A stretch of DNA of 64,000 nt from Candidatus Thorarchaeota archaeon (GCA_029858305.1 JAOUFI010000005.1:1-64000); one strand, 5' to 3'. Shown: positions 35,725 through 44,637, counted from the first letter of the stretch. A program made the numbers and translations. Notes: a model not told the origin generated them from the letters alone.

Positions 35725-36699
35725 TTATAATTTCGTGAGTATCTGAAGAATATTTCCAAAGTTGTGCTCTACGGTTCTACTCTTTTCAGCATATCCCGAA
35801 AGGATACCAAGTCTTTCATCCTTCCCCGCGAATTCTCTGAATCTATCTGAACGAATCTCTCTATGGATGATTTCGTTAACTACCAAAATCTCATCTGAAG
35901 TCCTCAATATGTATTGAAGCATTTTAATGAGGAGAATGAAATCATTGATGTCTCTGAGCTGCAAAGTCTGACTATAAAACTGAAACTCAAGCCTTGCGAG
36001 TCGTTCTCGCATTCCTATGAGGCTAATAACCCATTTTGGAGCCCTCTCTTCCAAGTACTTGTTGCCTAGTTCAGACCAGTAATGTTGTTGATCGAGTAAT
36101 TGTACAAGGTAGCCACGAAGGAATCCGAAATGATCAACTCCGGCCTCAATCTCTTCTTCAGTCCCAATGGGTTGCATCATGCTATCCATTTGGCTATGTT
36201 TTACCGCGATTTTTAATGAGAATTTATCCACGTAAAGCTTGATTTCATCAGTCTTCTCTTTCTTTGACATGAGATCAGCGAATGTATCACCAAGAGTCAG
36301 GATGAATTTGTACAAACACTCAGAGCAAATCTCGGCATTAGCTGTAGCTTCTTTTGTAGACAGGAACTGCAATGCATCTTCAAGATCATTGCCTGGAACA
36401 TCTTTACCATGAATTCTAAGAGCCCAGCCTTGTGAGATACAATATACCTTGTTGTCAGGATAGTTGACGAAGATTGATGCATAGCATATATTGTTCTCAG
36501 TTGCTTGTTCCTCCTTCATACTCTCTTTGTCCAAGCGGAATCCAAAGATAGATGGGTCAATCTCGATGGCCTCAATCTCCAAGACACTATCATCATTGAC
36601 GCAGAGTTTCTCGTCTCCGAATACTTTGTAGCATGGACACCCGCGGACCATCTTTATCGAAGACATTTCTTGCTCTTCAAACACTTTGCTCTGCACCAA
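35725..36699 (-). CDS. Cysteine-rich protein of unknown family, paralogue A
   Basis: 324 residues. The N-terminal 130 residues hold a conserved cysteine set: VRGCPCYK, KLCVNDD, NICYAS, VYCISQG and ICSECLYK. The C-terminal 190 residues are helical, with long amphipathic stretches (LYVDKFSLKIAVKHSQ, FILLIKMLQYILRTSDE). The adjacent gene encodes a paralogue with the same pattern. Seven cysteines shared by both suggest a metal site or disulfide core; because the proteins lack signal peptides a metal site is likelier. The start could also be ATG 36666, which is preceded by GAAGAG; the TTG at 36699 is kept because it leaves an N-terminus closer in length to the paralogue. Confidence 0.68.
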   Translation of the reverse strand: MVQSKVFEEQEMSSIKMVRGCPCYKVFGDEKLCVNDDSVLEIEAIEIDPSIFGFRLDKESMKEEQATENNICYASIFVNYPDNKVYCISQGWALRIHGKDVPGNDLEDALQFLSTKEATANAEICSECLYKFILTLGDTFADLMSKKEKTDEIKLYVDKFSLKIAVKHSQMDSMMQPIGTEEEIEAGVDHFGFLRGYLVQLLDQQHYWSELGNKYLEERAPKWVISLIGMRERLARLEFQFYSQTLQLRDINDFILLIKMLQYILRTSDEILVVNEIIHREIRSDRFREFAGKDERLGILSGYAEKSRTVEHNFGNILQILTKL

Positions 36700-36767
36700 C
36701 TCAATCTGAAATCAAAGAAAATCTCATTCTTTGCAGCATTTTACTTTGTCTTGTAGACATATAGTAA

Positions 36768-37769
36768 TTATTGTGTGGTGTGTGCATTAATCTCACTTAG
36801 GACCTTCACAAGATTACTGAATCTATACTCGGTATTCTTCCGCTTCTCTGAATGTTTCTTGAGCCTCTCTTGAAGTTCGTTACTCATGATATTTCGCTCT
36901 ATGAGATCATTTGTTTTCTCACGGATCATATCACTAAGTTGTATTACTTTCTCAGATATATTGACCATAAACTTCAATGCGCCTAATGCATCCATCTCAC
37001 TTGACGTGGTTTTCAAATCGAGGACCTGAGAAAGGAATATGGACTCCAACCGATAGATTGAGCTGTAATGCTCAACAAGCTCAAGTAATGTCTTGTCTGC
37101 ATTTGTTTGTTTCAACTTGGATGTCAAAGCAGCCCACTGTGATCGAGAGCCATTGATTCTTTTAACGTATTTCTTCACATGCTCCTCGATTGCTTCATCG
37201 GACGTGCTTTCCACTACATAATTACTCAATTCCGCAGCCATTCTCATAGAAACTTCTCTAACGTATGATATTATGATTTTCTCTCTCTCTGAATCTGTGA
37301 GAAAACCGGATGAAGCTTCTCCGAGAGTCTTCAGGTACTTGTAGAGACAGTCTGAACAGACAACTCCATCTCTACTCTTCTCTGTGGATGTAATGAACTG
37401 AAGCGCAGCATCAATTTCTGATGTTCTAACATCTTTCTCATTGATGTTGATTCTTTGTCCTCGACTAACACAATAACAGAATCCCTCTTTTCTATCGAGG
37501 TATATCAAAAGATAGCACATGCTCTCATTGTCGCTCTTGTATTCGTTAAGGTCGCTTACAGATTTAATTTGCTCAAAGAAAGAAGGATCAACGGAAATTG
37601 CATTGATAGGTAAAACATCATCGTTGTTTAAACAAATTTTTTCCTTTTCCAATCCAGTAAACTCTTTGTAACAGGGACACCCTTTCACTAATCTTCTTTC
37701 GCCCTTTTTGCCTCTCACTTGGGCTGTATCCAAATTTAATTCTGAGGCTTCTGGTCCTATCAATTGCAC
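36768..37769 (-). CDS. Cysteine-rich protein of unknown family, paralogue B
   Basis: 333 residues, paralogue of the downstream gene. The shared N-terminal pattern reads VKGCPCYK, KICLNNDD, SMCYLL, CYCVSRG and VCSDCLYKYLKTLGE; the C-terminal half is again helical (VSMRMAAELSNYVV, ALKFMVNISEKVIQL). No known domain recognised. The start is GTG 37769 or TTG 37763; AGGAG sits one base before the first and seven before the second, so TTG 37763 is mechanically better. The two genes are 68 bases apart and probably one operon from tandem duplication. Confidence 0.68.
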   Translation of the reverse strand: MQLIGPEASELNLDTAQVRGKKGERRLVKGCPCYKEFTGLEKEKICLNNDDVLPINAISVDPSFFEQIKSVSDLNEYKSDNESMCYLLIYLDRKEGFCYCVSRGQRININEKDVRTSEIDAALQFITSTEKSRDGVVCSDCLYKYLKTLGEASSGFLTDSEREKIIISYVREVSMRMAAELSNYVVESTSDEAIEEHVKKYVKRINGSRSQWAALTSKLKQTNADKTLLELVEHYSSIYRLESIFLSQVLDLKTTSSEMDALGALKFMVNISEKVIQLSDMIREKTNDLIERNIMSNELQERLKKHSEKRKNTEYRFSNLVKVLSEINAHTTQ

Positions 37770-37950
37770 GCTCCTAGGGAAGGGCGGAGTTCTCGCACGC
37801 TTAATATGTCATATTAGGTTTGGATATCAAGGTTTCTTTGATACCTACTATCCATTCTCATAGGCCACTGCTTGACCAGATTCTCCTCATGCTTTTCAAT
37901 CAATCTCGCATGTCGAACGACTTGCTCAGAATGAGAAAATTGGATTCTTT

Positions 37951-38091
37951 TTAGCCCCAGAGTTCTCTCTTCAATAGATCGCGAATTGCTATTCTAATTG
38001 CCTCTGACCTATTAGGATAGAGATTATTCTCAACTAGACGTTCTAGTCCTTCAACATATTGCTCCGGGATATGCAATGTTACCAGCTTCAT
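37951..38091 (-). CDS. Short ribbon-helix-helix (CopG/NikR-like) DNA-binding protein
   Basis: 46 residues, easily missed because it is so short. It begins MKLVTLHIPEQYVEGLERL and continues with NNLYPNRSEAIRIAIRDLL, the classic ribbon strand followed by two helices with the (Y/F)PNRSEAIR signature of archaeal CopG-type regulators. AGGTGAT precedes the ATG by about nine bases. Such proteins act as dimers that insert a beta-ribbon into the major groove. It lies in the space between the cysteine-rich pair and the acyl-CoA synthetase gene, and could control either; no target site was identified. Confidence 0.8.
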   Translation of the reverse strand: MKLVTLHIPEQYVEGLERLVENNLYPNRSEAIRIAIRDLLKRELWG

Positions 38092-38306
38092 ATTGGGTAA
38101 TCACCTAGAACATCTCTGTGTCATACTTGAATATGGTTGTGAGTAATACTCAGTCGGTATTGAAAAGTAAAATCCTGAGTTCTATTTTCTCTCGAACTAA
38201 CAACTTGCTCTAATACCTGTCCCTTTTCGAATTGGCCACCAAGATAGGAGTTATATTCCTGAGCCATTGTCTACCGATTCGCACTCGCATAAAGGTCGTG
38301 TACAAA

Positions 38307-40424
38307 GTGGATAAGCAAAAAGGCATTGATAGTCTGTTTAATCCCCGTTCAATAGCAGTAATTGGTGCTTCAGAAACTCGTGGTAAACTTGGTAACGATG
38401 TCATGCGAAACCTTATCGAGAGCGGTTACGAAGGACGAATTTATCCAATCAATCCTAAGGCTGGGGAGATTCTTAGCCACAAAGTATTCAGATCAGTGAG
38501 AGATATTCCAGGTGATGTCGATGTTGCTGTGATTGTCATTCCTGCAAAATTCGTTCTCAAAGCTGTCGAAGAATGCGGAGTCAAAGGTGTGAAAGCTCTA
38601 GTCATTATAACAGCCGGCTTCAAGGAAATCGGACATGAAGGTCAAGAAGCAGAAAAAATGCTCGCTTCTCTTGCAGAGGATTATGAGATGGTTATTCAAG
38701 GTCCAAATTGCCTTGGAATTATCAACACCTCAGCTCCCTATAATGCATCATTTTCCTCTGGAACACCAAAAAAAGGTAGCATCGCATTTGCCTCGCAATC
38801 AGGCGCATTAATGACAGGGATTTTAGATTGGAGTCTTATGGAGAAAATTGGCTTCTCAAAATTTGTTAGTCTTGGGAATAAAGCGCACCTGAATGAATCT
38901 GATTTCATTGAAGCTTTCGGAAGAGACTCCGATTCAACCTTCATTCTTCTTTATATCGAATCAGTAGTTGATGGTCGAAAGTTCATGGATGCATGCCGAA
39001 AGGTCATACCCCACAAACCGATTTTCGTTGTCAAATCCGGTGTGAGCGCTGCAGGTGCAAGAGCTGCATCATCTCATACTGGTTCTTTGGCTGGAAGTGA
39101 CACTGCCTATGATGTCGCCTTCAAACAATGTGGAGTTCGTCGCGCAAGTGATATGGCTGCTCTGTTTGATGTAGCTTCTGTCTTTGATGATATGCACCTG
39201 CCGTCAGGTAACCGAGTTGCAATAATCACAAATGCTGGTGGACCTGGTATACTTACAACAGACGCATGCGAAGCCAGCGGATTGCAAATTGCGCAATTGA
39301 CATCACAGACCGTGGAATTCCTGAAGGAAAACCTACCTCCAGCAGCAGCAGTGTACAACCCCATCGATGCTCTTGGAACTGCTCAGCCTGAGGACTATGC
39401 TCTCTGTATCGAAGCGGCTCTAAGTGATGAGAATGTTGATTCAGTGCTCGTTTTACTGACTCCGCAGGCTATGACCAAACAAGCCGAAACTGCTCAGGTA
39501 GTCGTTGATGCTCACACAAAGTATCCCGGAAAGCCCCTAATTGCTGTCTTCATGGGAGGCAATTCAATGGTCTATCCACGTATAATATTGACAGAGGGCC
39601 ACATACCAGTATTTGACTTCCCAGAGAGAGCTGTGCATGCACTTGCAGAACTATACAAGTATACTGTAAGTCGAGATAGTCTGAAGGACGAATCAATTCC
39701 AAAATTTAAGGCTGACACAAAGAAGGTAGAGAAAATAATTAGTGATGTTCGAGCAGACAAGCGAAGAGTTCTCCTTGGTAGCGAAGCACATGCAATTGCG
39801 GAAGCATACGGTATTCCCGTCGCAAGAATTCGTTTGGCGACAAGCTCAGAAGAAGCAAAGTCTCTTGCTGAAGAATTAGGTTATCCTGTGGTTCTCAAGA
39901 TTGCTAGTCCAGATATTGTACACAAGAGCGATATTGGCGGGATAAAGGTAGGTCTAAAGACTCCTGAAGAGGTTGAAGTAGCATTTCTACAAATATTGGA
40001 TAATGCGAGATCACAGCTGCCAAAAGCTATCATTTACGGTGTTGATGTTCAAGAGATGGCTGAAAAGGGGAAGGAGTTGATAATTGGTTGTTCACGAGAT
40101 GTTCAATTCGGACCTCTAATAATGTTTGGTGCTGGAGGTATTTTTGTTAACTACCTAAAGGATATAGCATTTCGACTTGCACCCATGAATAGGTCTGATG
40201 CGAACGAGTTGATTATGGATACTAAGATAGGAACGCTTCTAAGAGGTGTTCGAGGAGAATCTCCGAGTGATGTTGTAGCCATTGAAGATGCAGTTCTTAG
40301 AATCAGTCAACTCGTGACAGATTTTCCAGATATAGTTGAACTAGATATTAATCCTGCATTTGCTTACGAGAAAGGAAAAGGTGTATCAGCAGTAGATGTA
40401 AAGATTACAATAGGAGGTCCATAA
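38307..40424 (+). CDS. acd: ADP-forming acyl-CoA (acetyl-CoA) synthetase, fused alpha-beta
   Basis: About 705 residues from GTG 38307, which has AAAGG eleven bases ahead; the frame is open up to 38232 but that part is unlike the family. Domains in order: CoA-binding (SLFNPRSIAVIGASETRGKL), succinyl-CoA ligase-like with SQSGALMTGILD, the phosphohistidine in SSHTGSLAGSD, and a C-terminal ATP-grasp beta part (ELGYPVVLKIASPDI, VELDINPAFAYE). It makes ATP from acyl-CoA, ADP and phosphate, the archaeal way of gaining energy from acetyl-CoA or branched and aryl acyl-CoA. It starts a same-strand run with the DRTGG gene and, after a gap, beta-oxidation genes. Confidence 0.93.
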   Translation: MDKQKGIDSLFNPRSIAVIGASETRGKLGNDVMRNLIESGYEGRIYPINPKAGEILSHKVFRSVRDIPGDVDVAVIVIPAKFVLKAVEECGVKGVKALVIITAGFKEIGHEGQEAEKMLASLAEDYEMVIQGPNCLGIINTSAPYNASFSSGTPKKGSIAFASQSGALMTGILDWSLMEKIGFSKFVSLGNKAHLNESDFIEAFGRDSDSTFILLYIESVVDGRKFMDACRKVIPHKPIFVVKSGVSAAGARAASSHTGSLAGSDTAYDVAFKQCGVRRASDMAALFDVASVFDDMHLPSGNRVAIITNAGGPGILTTDACEASGLQIAQLTSQTVEFLKENLPPAAAVYNPIDALGTAQPEDYALCIEAALSDENVDSVLVLLTPQAMTKQAETAQVVVDAHTKYPGKPLIAVFMGGNSMVYPRIILTEGHIPVFDFPERAVHALAELYKYTVSRDSLKDESIPKFKADTKKVEKIISDVRADKRRVLLGSEAHAIAEAYGIPVARIRLATSSEEAKSLAEELGYPVVLKIASPDIVHKSDIGGIKVGLKTPEEVEVAFLQILDNARSQLPKAIIYGVDVQEMAEKGKELIIGCSRDVQFGPLIMFGAGGIFVNYLKDIAFRLAPMNRSDANELIMDTKIGTLLRGVRGESPSDVVAIEDAVLRISQLVTDFPDIVELDINPAFAYEKGKGVSAVDVKITIGGP

Positions 40425-40426
40425 GC

Positions 40427-41491
40427 TTGGCAAAGAATATCGTTATCACAGGAGATACTGTGACAGGAAAGACAATGGTAGCAATCGCTCTGGCAAATAA
40501 GCTTCGAGCGAGAGGATCAACTGTAGGTTACTTCAAACCTTCGGGAATTAAGAGTTTCGCCCATAGCACACAAGAGATGGATGTGGATGAAGATGCTGCA
40601 GTCATGAAAGACATTCTTGGAATGGAGGAACAATTGAACTGTATCTGTCCGATAGTTCGTCACATGTCAAGCTACGATGAACTCCTTAGAATTAGTAAAG
40701 ATGAGTTAAAGGAAAGAATCCAATCCTGTCATGCAAATATATCAAAGAATCGAGATTATGTTATAATAGAGGGCGAGCAGTCTCCATGGAGGCTCATGCA
40801 TGTTGGTTTATCAACACTTGATATTACGAAGGAGCTAGGAGCAACGGTCATTTGTCTTGTTAATTTCCCAGATTTTTCTGCTATTGACGACATTCTCCTT
40901 CAAAAAGAACTATTCAAAAATTACGGCACCGAAAGAATTGGTGTCATCTTGAATTTAGTTCCGCCAATGTTGAAGAAAGTTGTGAATGAGAGCATTCGCC
41001 CTTTCCTGGAAGAGCGCGGCATAATATTTTGCGGGGTTCTTTATAATAATCGTGAGTTATTCAGCCCTACTATAGGTGATATTATGAGAGCACTAGATGG
41101 AGAAATGGTCATTGGCTCTGAGAAATTGGATCTCCTGATTGACCAATTCATTGTTGGTAGTATGGCTCCCGAGAACGCTTTGAAGTGGTTCCGTCGCTCA
41201 AAAGACAAAGCAGTCATTACGAGCGGTGATAGAACAGATATTTGTCTTGCCGCATTAGAAACCGATACCAACTTAATTATTTTAACTGGTGGAGTAGGAC
41301 CAGAAATTGGAACATTAACTAGGGCGCGTGAGCTTGGAGTGCCCATTATGATGACAGCTCTGGATACCTATGGTACAAGTCAAGTCGTTGATGATTTGAT
41401 TGGTACTATCACAGTCGATAATAAGGAAAAAATCGCAGCTGTTGAGAGAATAGTTGGCGAAGCCTTGCAACTCGATGAACTTGGTCTCTGA
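40427..41491 (+). CDS. BioD-like and DRTGG domain protein
   Basis: 354 residues, TTG start with an excellent ribosome-binding site (ATAGGAGGT). The first 210 residues are a dethiobiotin-synthetase-like P-loop domain (VITGDTVTGKTMVAIAL with an intact GxxxxGKT), followed by a DRTGG domain (SGDRTDICLAALETDTNLI). This is the layout of the N-terminal regulatory region of long phosphotransacetylases, but no Pta catalytic part is attached. Placed two bases behind the ADP-forming synthetase, it probably senses acetyl-CoA or nucleotides and regulates that enzyme (inference). Confidence 0.85.
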   Translation: MAKNIVITGDTVTGKTMVAIALANKLRARGSTVGYFKPSGIKSFAHSTQEMDVDEDAAVMKDILGMEEQLNCICPIVRHMSSYDELLRISKDELKERIQSCHANISKNRDYVIIEGEQSPWRLMHVGLSTLDITKELGATVICLVNFPDFSAIDDILLQKELFKNYGTERIGVILNLVPPMLKKVVNESIRPFLEERGIIFCGVLYNNRELFSPTIGDIMRALDGEMVIGSEKLDLLIDQFIVGSMAPENALKWFRRSKDKAVITSGDRTDICLAALETDTNLIILTGGVGPEIGTLTRARELGVPIMMTALDTYGTSQVVDDLIGTITVDNKEKIAAVERIVGEALQLDELGL

Positions 41492-41550
41492 ATTATGCTC
41501 ATCGGAGATGTGGGGAAGGGAGCAATAGGTGCTCCCGACTTAGAACAAAG

Positions 41551-41588
41551 TGAACGTACAATCGCCGGGAGGAGCCTTTGTACGTTCA
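41551..41588. repeat. Perfect 10-base inverted repeat
   Basis: Arms TGAACGTACA (41551-41560) and TGTACGTTCA (41579-41588) with an 18-base spacer. The spacer contains GGGAGGAG. It may be a regulator-binding site or the stem of a small RNA; nothing in the sequence settles which. Confidence 0.6.
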
Positions 41589-41763
41589 AGAATATAGCTT
41601 CTCTGTGCTCCATAAGTTCTCTTGTATAGTTGAGCTAATACAGGGTTATTATATAGGCTGTGTCCTACACATCATACAGACCTTCTCCGTGTATCGCACC
41701 CATACTCAAGGAAAAAAAAGTTACAGTTTCAAACCCCTTTGCCCTTTTCTTAGTTTCTCGCAA

Positions 41764-41773
41764 TACATTTATG
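41764..41773 (+). promoter_or_regulatory. Likely TATA box for the nitroreductase operon
   Basis: TACATTTATG lies about 50 bases before the ATG at 41823. Pattern-based inference; it would head the run of genes through the 3-hydroxyacyl-CoA dehydrogenase. Confidence 0.35.
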
Positions 41774-41822
41774 CAGGCAAAAGGTTACCGAGGGTTCGTA
41801 TTACAAGATTTGAGGTGAACAA

Positions 41823-42587
41823 ATGGCTTCAGATGCTGAAAAATCGGAGGCTGCCGGTGAAGCTTTAGACACAGTAAAGAGTGAAAGAGAACTCGAGTCT
41901 CTAAAGTGGATTCGTGAGCGGCGCTCCATCAGAGAGTTCACTGGTGAACGAATACCAGATGAACATATCGAGTTAATCCTCGAAGCGGCACGGCACGCAC
42001 CAAGTCCTGAGAACATGCTTATGATTCGTTTCATTGTAATTCGAGATGATCATGACATGAAGGTATTTCTAGCGGATATTGCGCAGGAGATGGCTCAGAC
42101 GGCTTTTGGTGGAGCCCCCTTTGAGCTAACAAGTGGTCGGAACTGGTTCATTAACGATCCGTACAGAGCTGCAGTTTATGCACGACTTAGGGATGGTGAA
42201 TTATTCAGGTATCCTGAGAAGAGTGATGCAGTGATTATTGTCTGTGCAAGTGAATCATGGCATGATGCAGGGTATCTTTATCCAAATGAGCTCTTTGGAT
42301 CTGTTGTATCAGGTATGGCTATTCAGAACATGTGGCTAACAGCAACAGAACTTGGGTATGGTTGCGGATATGAGGCACTAGTCTGCTCAGATCCTCGCCA
42401 TGCTGAACTGATTCGTGATAAACTTGGAATTCCACCAATCTGGACGCCTCTCACTGCCTTTTGTATTGGAAAACGAATTTCACCAAGAGCCCTTGGTCCG
42501 AGTAGACCTCCTCTTGAGGGTCTAATGTACCAAGAGCGTTGGGGATTCCCATACAAACGTCTAGCATTCAGGAAGGAGGATGAATAA
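41823..42587 (+). CDS. Nitroreductase family flavoprotein
   Basis: 254 residues, GAGGTGA ribosome-binding site. After a 25-residue acidic leader comes the flavin-binding motif IRERRSIREFTGERIPDEH, then LEAARHAPSPENMLMIRF, and in the C-terminal half GMAIQNMWLTATELGYGCG, the usual FMN-contacting helix. It should bind FMN as a dimer and reduce a quinone, nitro compound or enoyl group with NAD(P)H or ferredoxin. It is the first gene of a run with overlapping or nearly overlapping genes leading to beta-oxidation enzymes, so an acyl-CoA-linked redox role is possible. Confidence 0.9.
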   Translation: MASDAEKSEAAGEALDTVKSERELESLKWIRERRSIREFTGERIPDEHIELILEAARHAPSPENMLMIRFIVIRDDHDMKVFLADIAQEMAQTAFGGAPFELTSGRNWFINDPYRAAVYARLRDGELFRYPEKSDAVIIVCASESWHDAGYLYPNELFGSVVSGMAIQNMWLTATELGYGCGYEALVCSDPRHAELIRDKLGIPPIWTPLTAFCIGKRISPRALGPSRPPLEGLMYQERWGFPYKRLAFRKEDE

Positions 42588-43116
42588 AGTGGACGTTGAA
42601 TTCAAAGGAAAAACCCTCGAAAACATGAAGAAGCTTGCTGATGAAGCTGGCCTTACTCCTGAGGGTCTCATCGAGGTTGTTATGCAGCAATTCGTAGACA
42701 ATAAAGGTGCTAGGGTTTATACAGGCCGATGGTCACAGGGCGAGGTCGATGGAGTCAAAGGCTTCAGATACGTTCCTCAATGGCCATTCAGACCTGGCTT
42801 CAAAGAGGCTGACGGGACTGAAGTTAAGAGATGGAAATCTGACTCGAAAGCTTTCCGTAAACATCCAACAGGAGCATGGCCTTTCTATCCCCATCTGAAA
42901 GAAGGTGACATCGAACATGAGTATTGGAACTCGAAGAAGATGTACCATCGAGCACTTATGAATGATAGAAAAGGTCGCATTGTAACCCTCATAGATGGCG
43001 ACAAATATGAGTTATTTCTTGATACCATCAAGAAGCGAAAGGGTAACTTCTGGAACACTACCATCGAAAACGTCATCATGGAAGCCATCGATGACTGGAT
43101 GGCTAAGGAGGAATGA
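42580..43116 (+). CDS. Hypothetical protein in the beta-oxidation operon
   Basis: 178 residues, overlapping the nitroreductase by eight bases. The N-terminus (KTLENMKKLADEAGLTPEG) looks like a small helical region; the middle is rich in Trp, Tyr, Phe and Pro (YVPQWPFRPGF, TGAWPFYPHL), and the end is helical. No known motif. The aromatic richness may serve lipid or acyl-chain contact, but that is only a guess from composition and neighbours. Confidence 0.72.
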   Translation: MNKVDVEFKGKTLENMKKLADEAGLTPEGLIEVVMQQFVDNKGARVYTGRWSQGEVDGVKGFRYVPQWPFRPGFKEADGTEVKRWKSDSKAFRKHPTGAWPFYPHLKEGDIEHEYWNSKKMYHRALMNDRKGRIVTLIDGDKYELFLDTIKKRKGNFWNTTIENVIMEAIDDWMAKEE

Positions 43117-43118
43117 AG

Positions 43119-43490
43119 ATGACATCACAACTACAACAATTCTTTGAGTTCCTCATCAGCAAGGTAAAAGAGAAGGAGGAACTTCAGAATAATGTTCTCA
43201 AGTGGATAGGTCCTTATCATGGAAAGGTGCTTCAAGTTGTCACACCTGACCATGGCGCTCAATACATCGTTGTCTATAAACACGCTCCTTGGATGAAACT
43301 CTTCGATGGGGTATACCCAAGCCCGGATGTAATCTACAAGGCAAATTCAGAAACCCTACTTGGAATATTTACAGGTGAGGTGAATTTCAAAGACACGATG
43401 AAGGACGGCCGTCTAATTGTAATTGGGAATGCAAATGAGAGCGATCCTCTAGCAAACCTGATTCTACTTGCAATGACTGGTGCTATCTAG
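43119..43490 (+). CDS. SCP2-like lipid carrier domain protein
   Basis: 123 residues from ATG 43119, seven bases after AAGGAGG; an ATG six bases earlier overlaps the ribosome-binding site. The pattern GKVLQVVTPDHGAQYIV, DVIYKANSETLLGIFTGE and a final hydrophobic helix fits the SCP2 sterol-transfer fold, which holds acyl-CoA or lipids in a tunnel. Likely handles an acyl substrate for the dehydrogenase encoded next. Confidence 0.72.
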   Translation: MTSQLQQFFEFLISKVKEKEELQNNVLKWIGPYHGKVLQVVTPDHGAQYIVVYKHAPWMKLFDGVYPSPDVIYKANSETLLGIFTGEVNFKDTMKDGRLIVIGNANESDPLANLILLAMTGAI

Positions 43491-43501
43491 GAGGAATCGC
43501 A

Positions 43502-44626
43502 ATGGAAGTCAGAAAGATAGCAGTGATTGGTGCAGGACTCATGGGTTCAGGTATTGCTTACATTTCTGCATGGAATGGATTCGATGTCTTCATGATTGAC
43601 GTCAATGACGCGGCAGTCGAGGCAGGGATGGATAGAATTCGAAACGATGTAATGACTGGAATCAATAAAAACAAGATATCAATGTCTGACGCAGAGGCAC
43701 TGATGGGGCGACTCAAATACGGTACCAATGTGGAAGGGGGTGTAAAAGATGCGGACCTCATTGTTGAGGCAATCTTTGAGAATATGGAAGTAAAGAAGAA
43801 AGTCTTTGCAACGGTCGATGCAGCTGCTCCCAAACACGCTATTCTTGCAACGAATACATCGTCACTTAGTATTGATGAACTCGCTAGTTCGATCAAGCGA
43901 CCGTCTCAATTTATTGGCATGCACTATTTCTCACCCGTTGCTGCAATGAAACTTCTTGAGCTAGTCATAGGTGAAAAGACTAGCAAAGAAACGATAGACA
44001 CAGCGATGGCAGTCGGAAAGAAGCAAGGAAAAACCTGTGTACAGGCAAAGAACAGTCCGGGTTTCATTGTAAATCGAATCCTTATGCCTGTTCTCAGAGA
44101 GGCAATTGTACTCTACGAAAAAGGTGTGGCTACGAAAGAAGAAATTGACACAGCAATGACTATTCATGGTGGTATGCCTGCGGGACCTTTCGCTCTGGGG
44201 GACTTTGTAGGTCTTGACATAGCATATAATGCTATGAGCACCCTCTATCGAGAAATTGGCGATTGTTTTAAGCCTCCTGAAACTCTCAAGAATCTAGTCG
44301 ATTCTGGAGCAATTGGTACAAAGGCGAAGAAAGGATTCTATGATTATACGGGAGCTAGCGGAGTTGCTGAAACAGCAAAAGGAGCTGATCTTCAATGGCT
44401 CTCTGTGCGAATTGCTGTTATGGCTATCCGCGAAGCAATGATACTAGTCGATGATGGGATTGCAACCAAAGAGGATATAGATCCTGCAATGGTTCTTGGT
44501 GCCAGTTTTCCAAAAGGTCCATTTGCTATGGCTAATCAGATTGGCATGAACAAGGTCCATGAAGAGTTGAAAAAACTCAATGATGAATTCGGTGATTGCT
44601 ATAGCATTCCCAAAATGCTGCAGTAG
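43502..44626 (+). CDS. 3-hydroxyacyl-CoA dehydrogenase with duplicated C-terminal domain
   Basis: 374 residues, CTAGGAGGAATCGC before the ATG. The NAD-binding domain begins IAVIGAGLMGSGIAYISAW; the catalytic His lies in GMHYFSPVAAMKL, with NSPGFIVNRILMPVL marking the substrate-binding part. The C-terminal 3HCDH domain occurs twice: EAIVLYEKGVATKEEIDTA and EAMILVDDGIATKEDIDPA, the latter forming the last 90 residues. Bacterial PaaH/Hbd enzymes have one copy (about 280 residues); the doubled form is common in archaea. It oxidises 3-hydroxyacyl-CoA to 3-ketoacyl-CoA or runs in reverse. Confidence 0.95.
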   Translation: MEVRKIAVIGAGLMGSGIAYISAWNGFDVFMIDVNDAAVEAGMDRIRNDVMTGINKNKISMSDAEALMGRLKYGTNVEGGVKDADLIVEAIFENMEVKKKVFATVDAAAPKHAILATNTSSLSIDELASSIKRPSQFIGMHYFSPVAAMKLLELVIGEKTSKETIDTAMAVGKKQGKTCVQAKNSPGFIVNRILMPVLREAIVLYEKGVATKEEIDTAMTIHGGMPAGPFALGDFVGLDIAYNAMSTLYREIGDCFKPPETLKNLVDSGAIGTKAKKGFYDYTGASGVAETAKGADLQWLSVRIAVMAIREAMILVDDGIATKEDIDPAMVLGASFPKGPFAMANQIGMNKVHEELKKLNDEFGDCYSIPKMLQ

Positions 44627-44637
44627 TTAGAATGATT

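Larger units (their letters stand above)
41492..41822. other. Gene-free stretch of 331 bases with two inverted repeats and a promoter-like element
   Basis: No convincing open frame. It holds a GGGAGCA/TGCTCCC hairpin (41518-41536, loop of five), a perfect ten-base inverted repeat TGAACGTACA/TGTACGTTCA (41551-41588) and, near the nitroreductase gene, a TATA-like element and GAGGTGA ribosome-binding site. Neither repeat has a T-run behind it, so they are not ordinary terminators. They could be a structured RNA or an operator. Confidence 0.5.
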
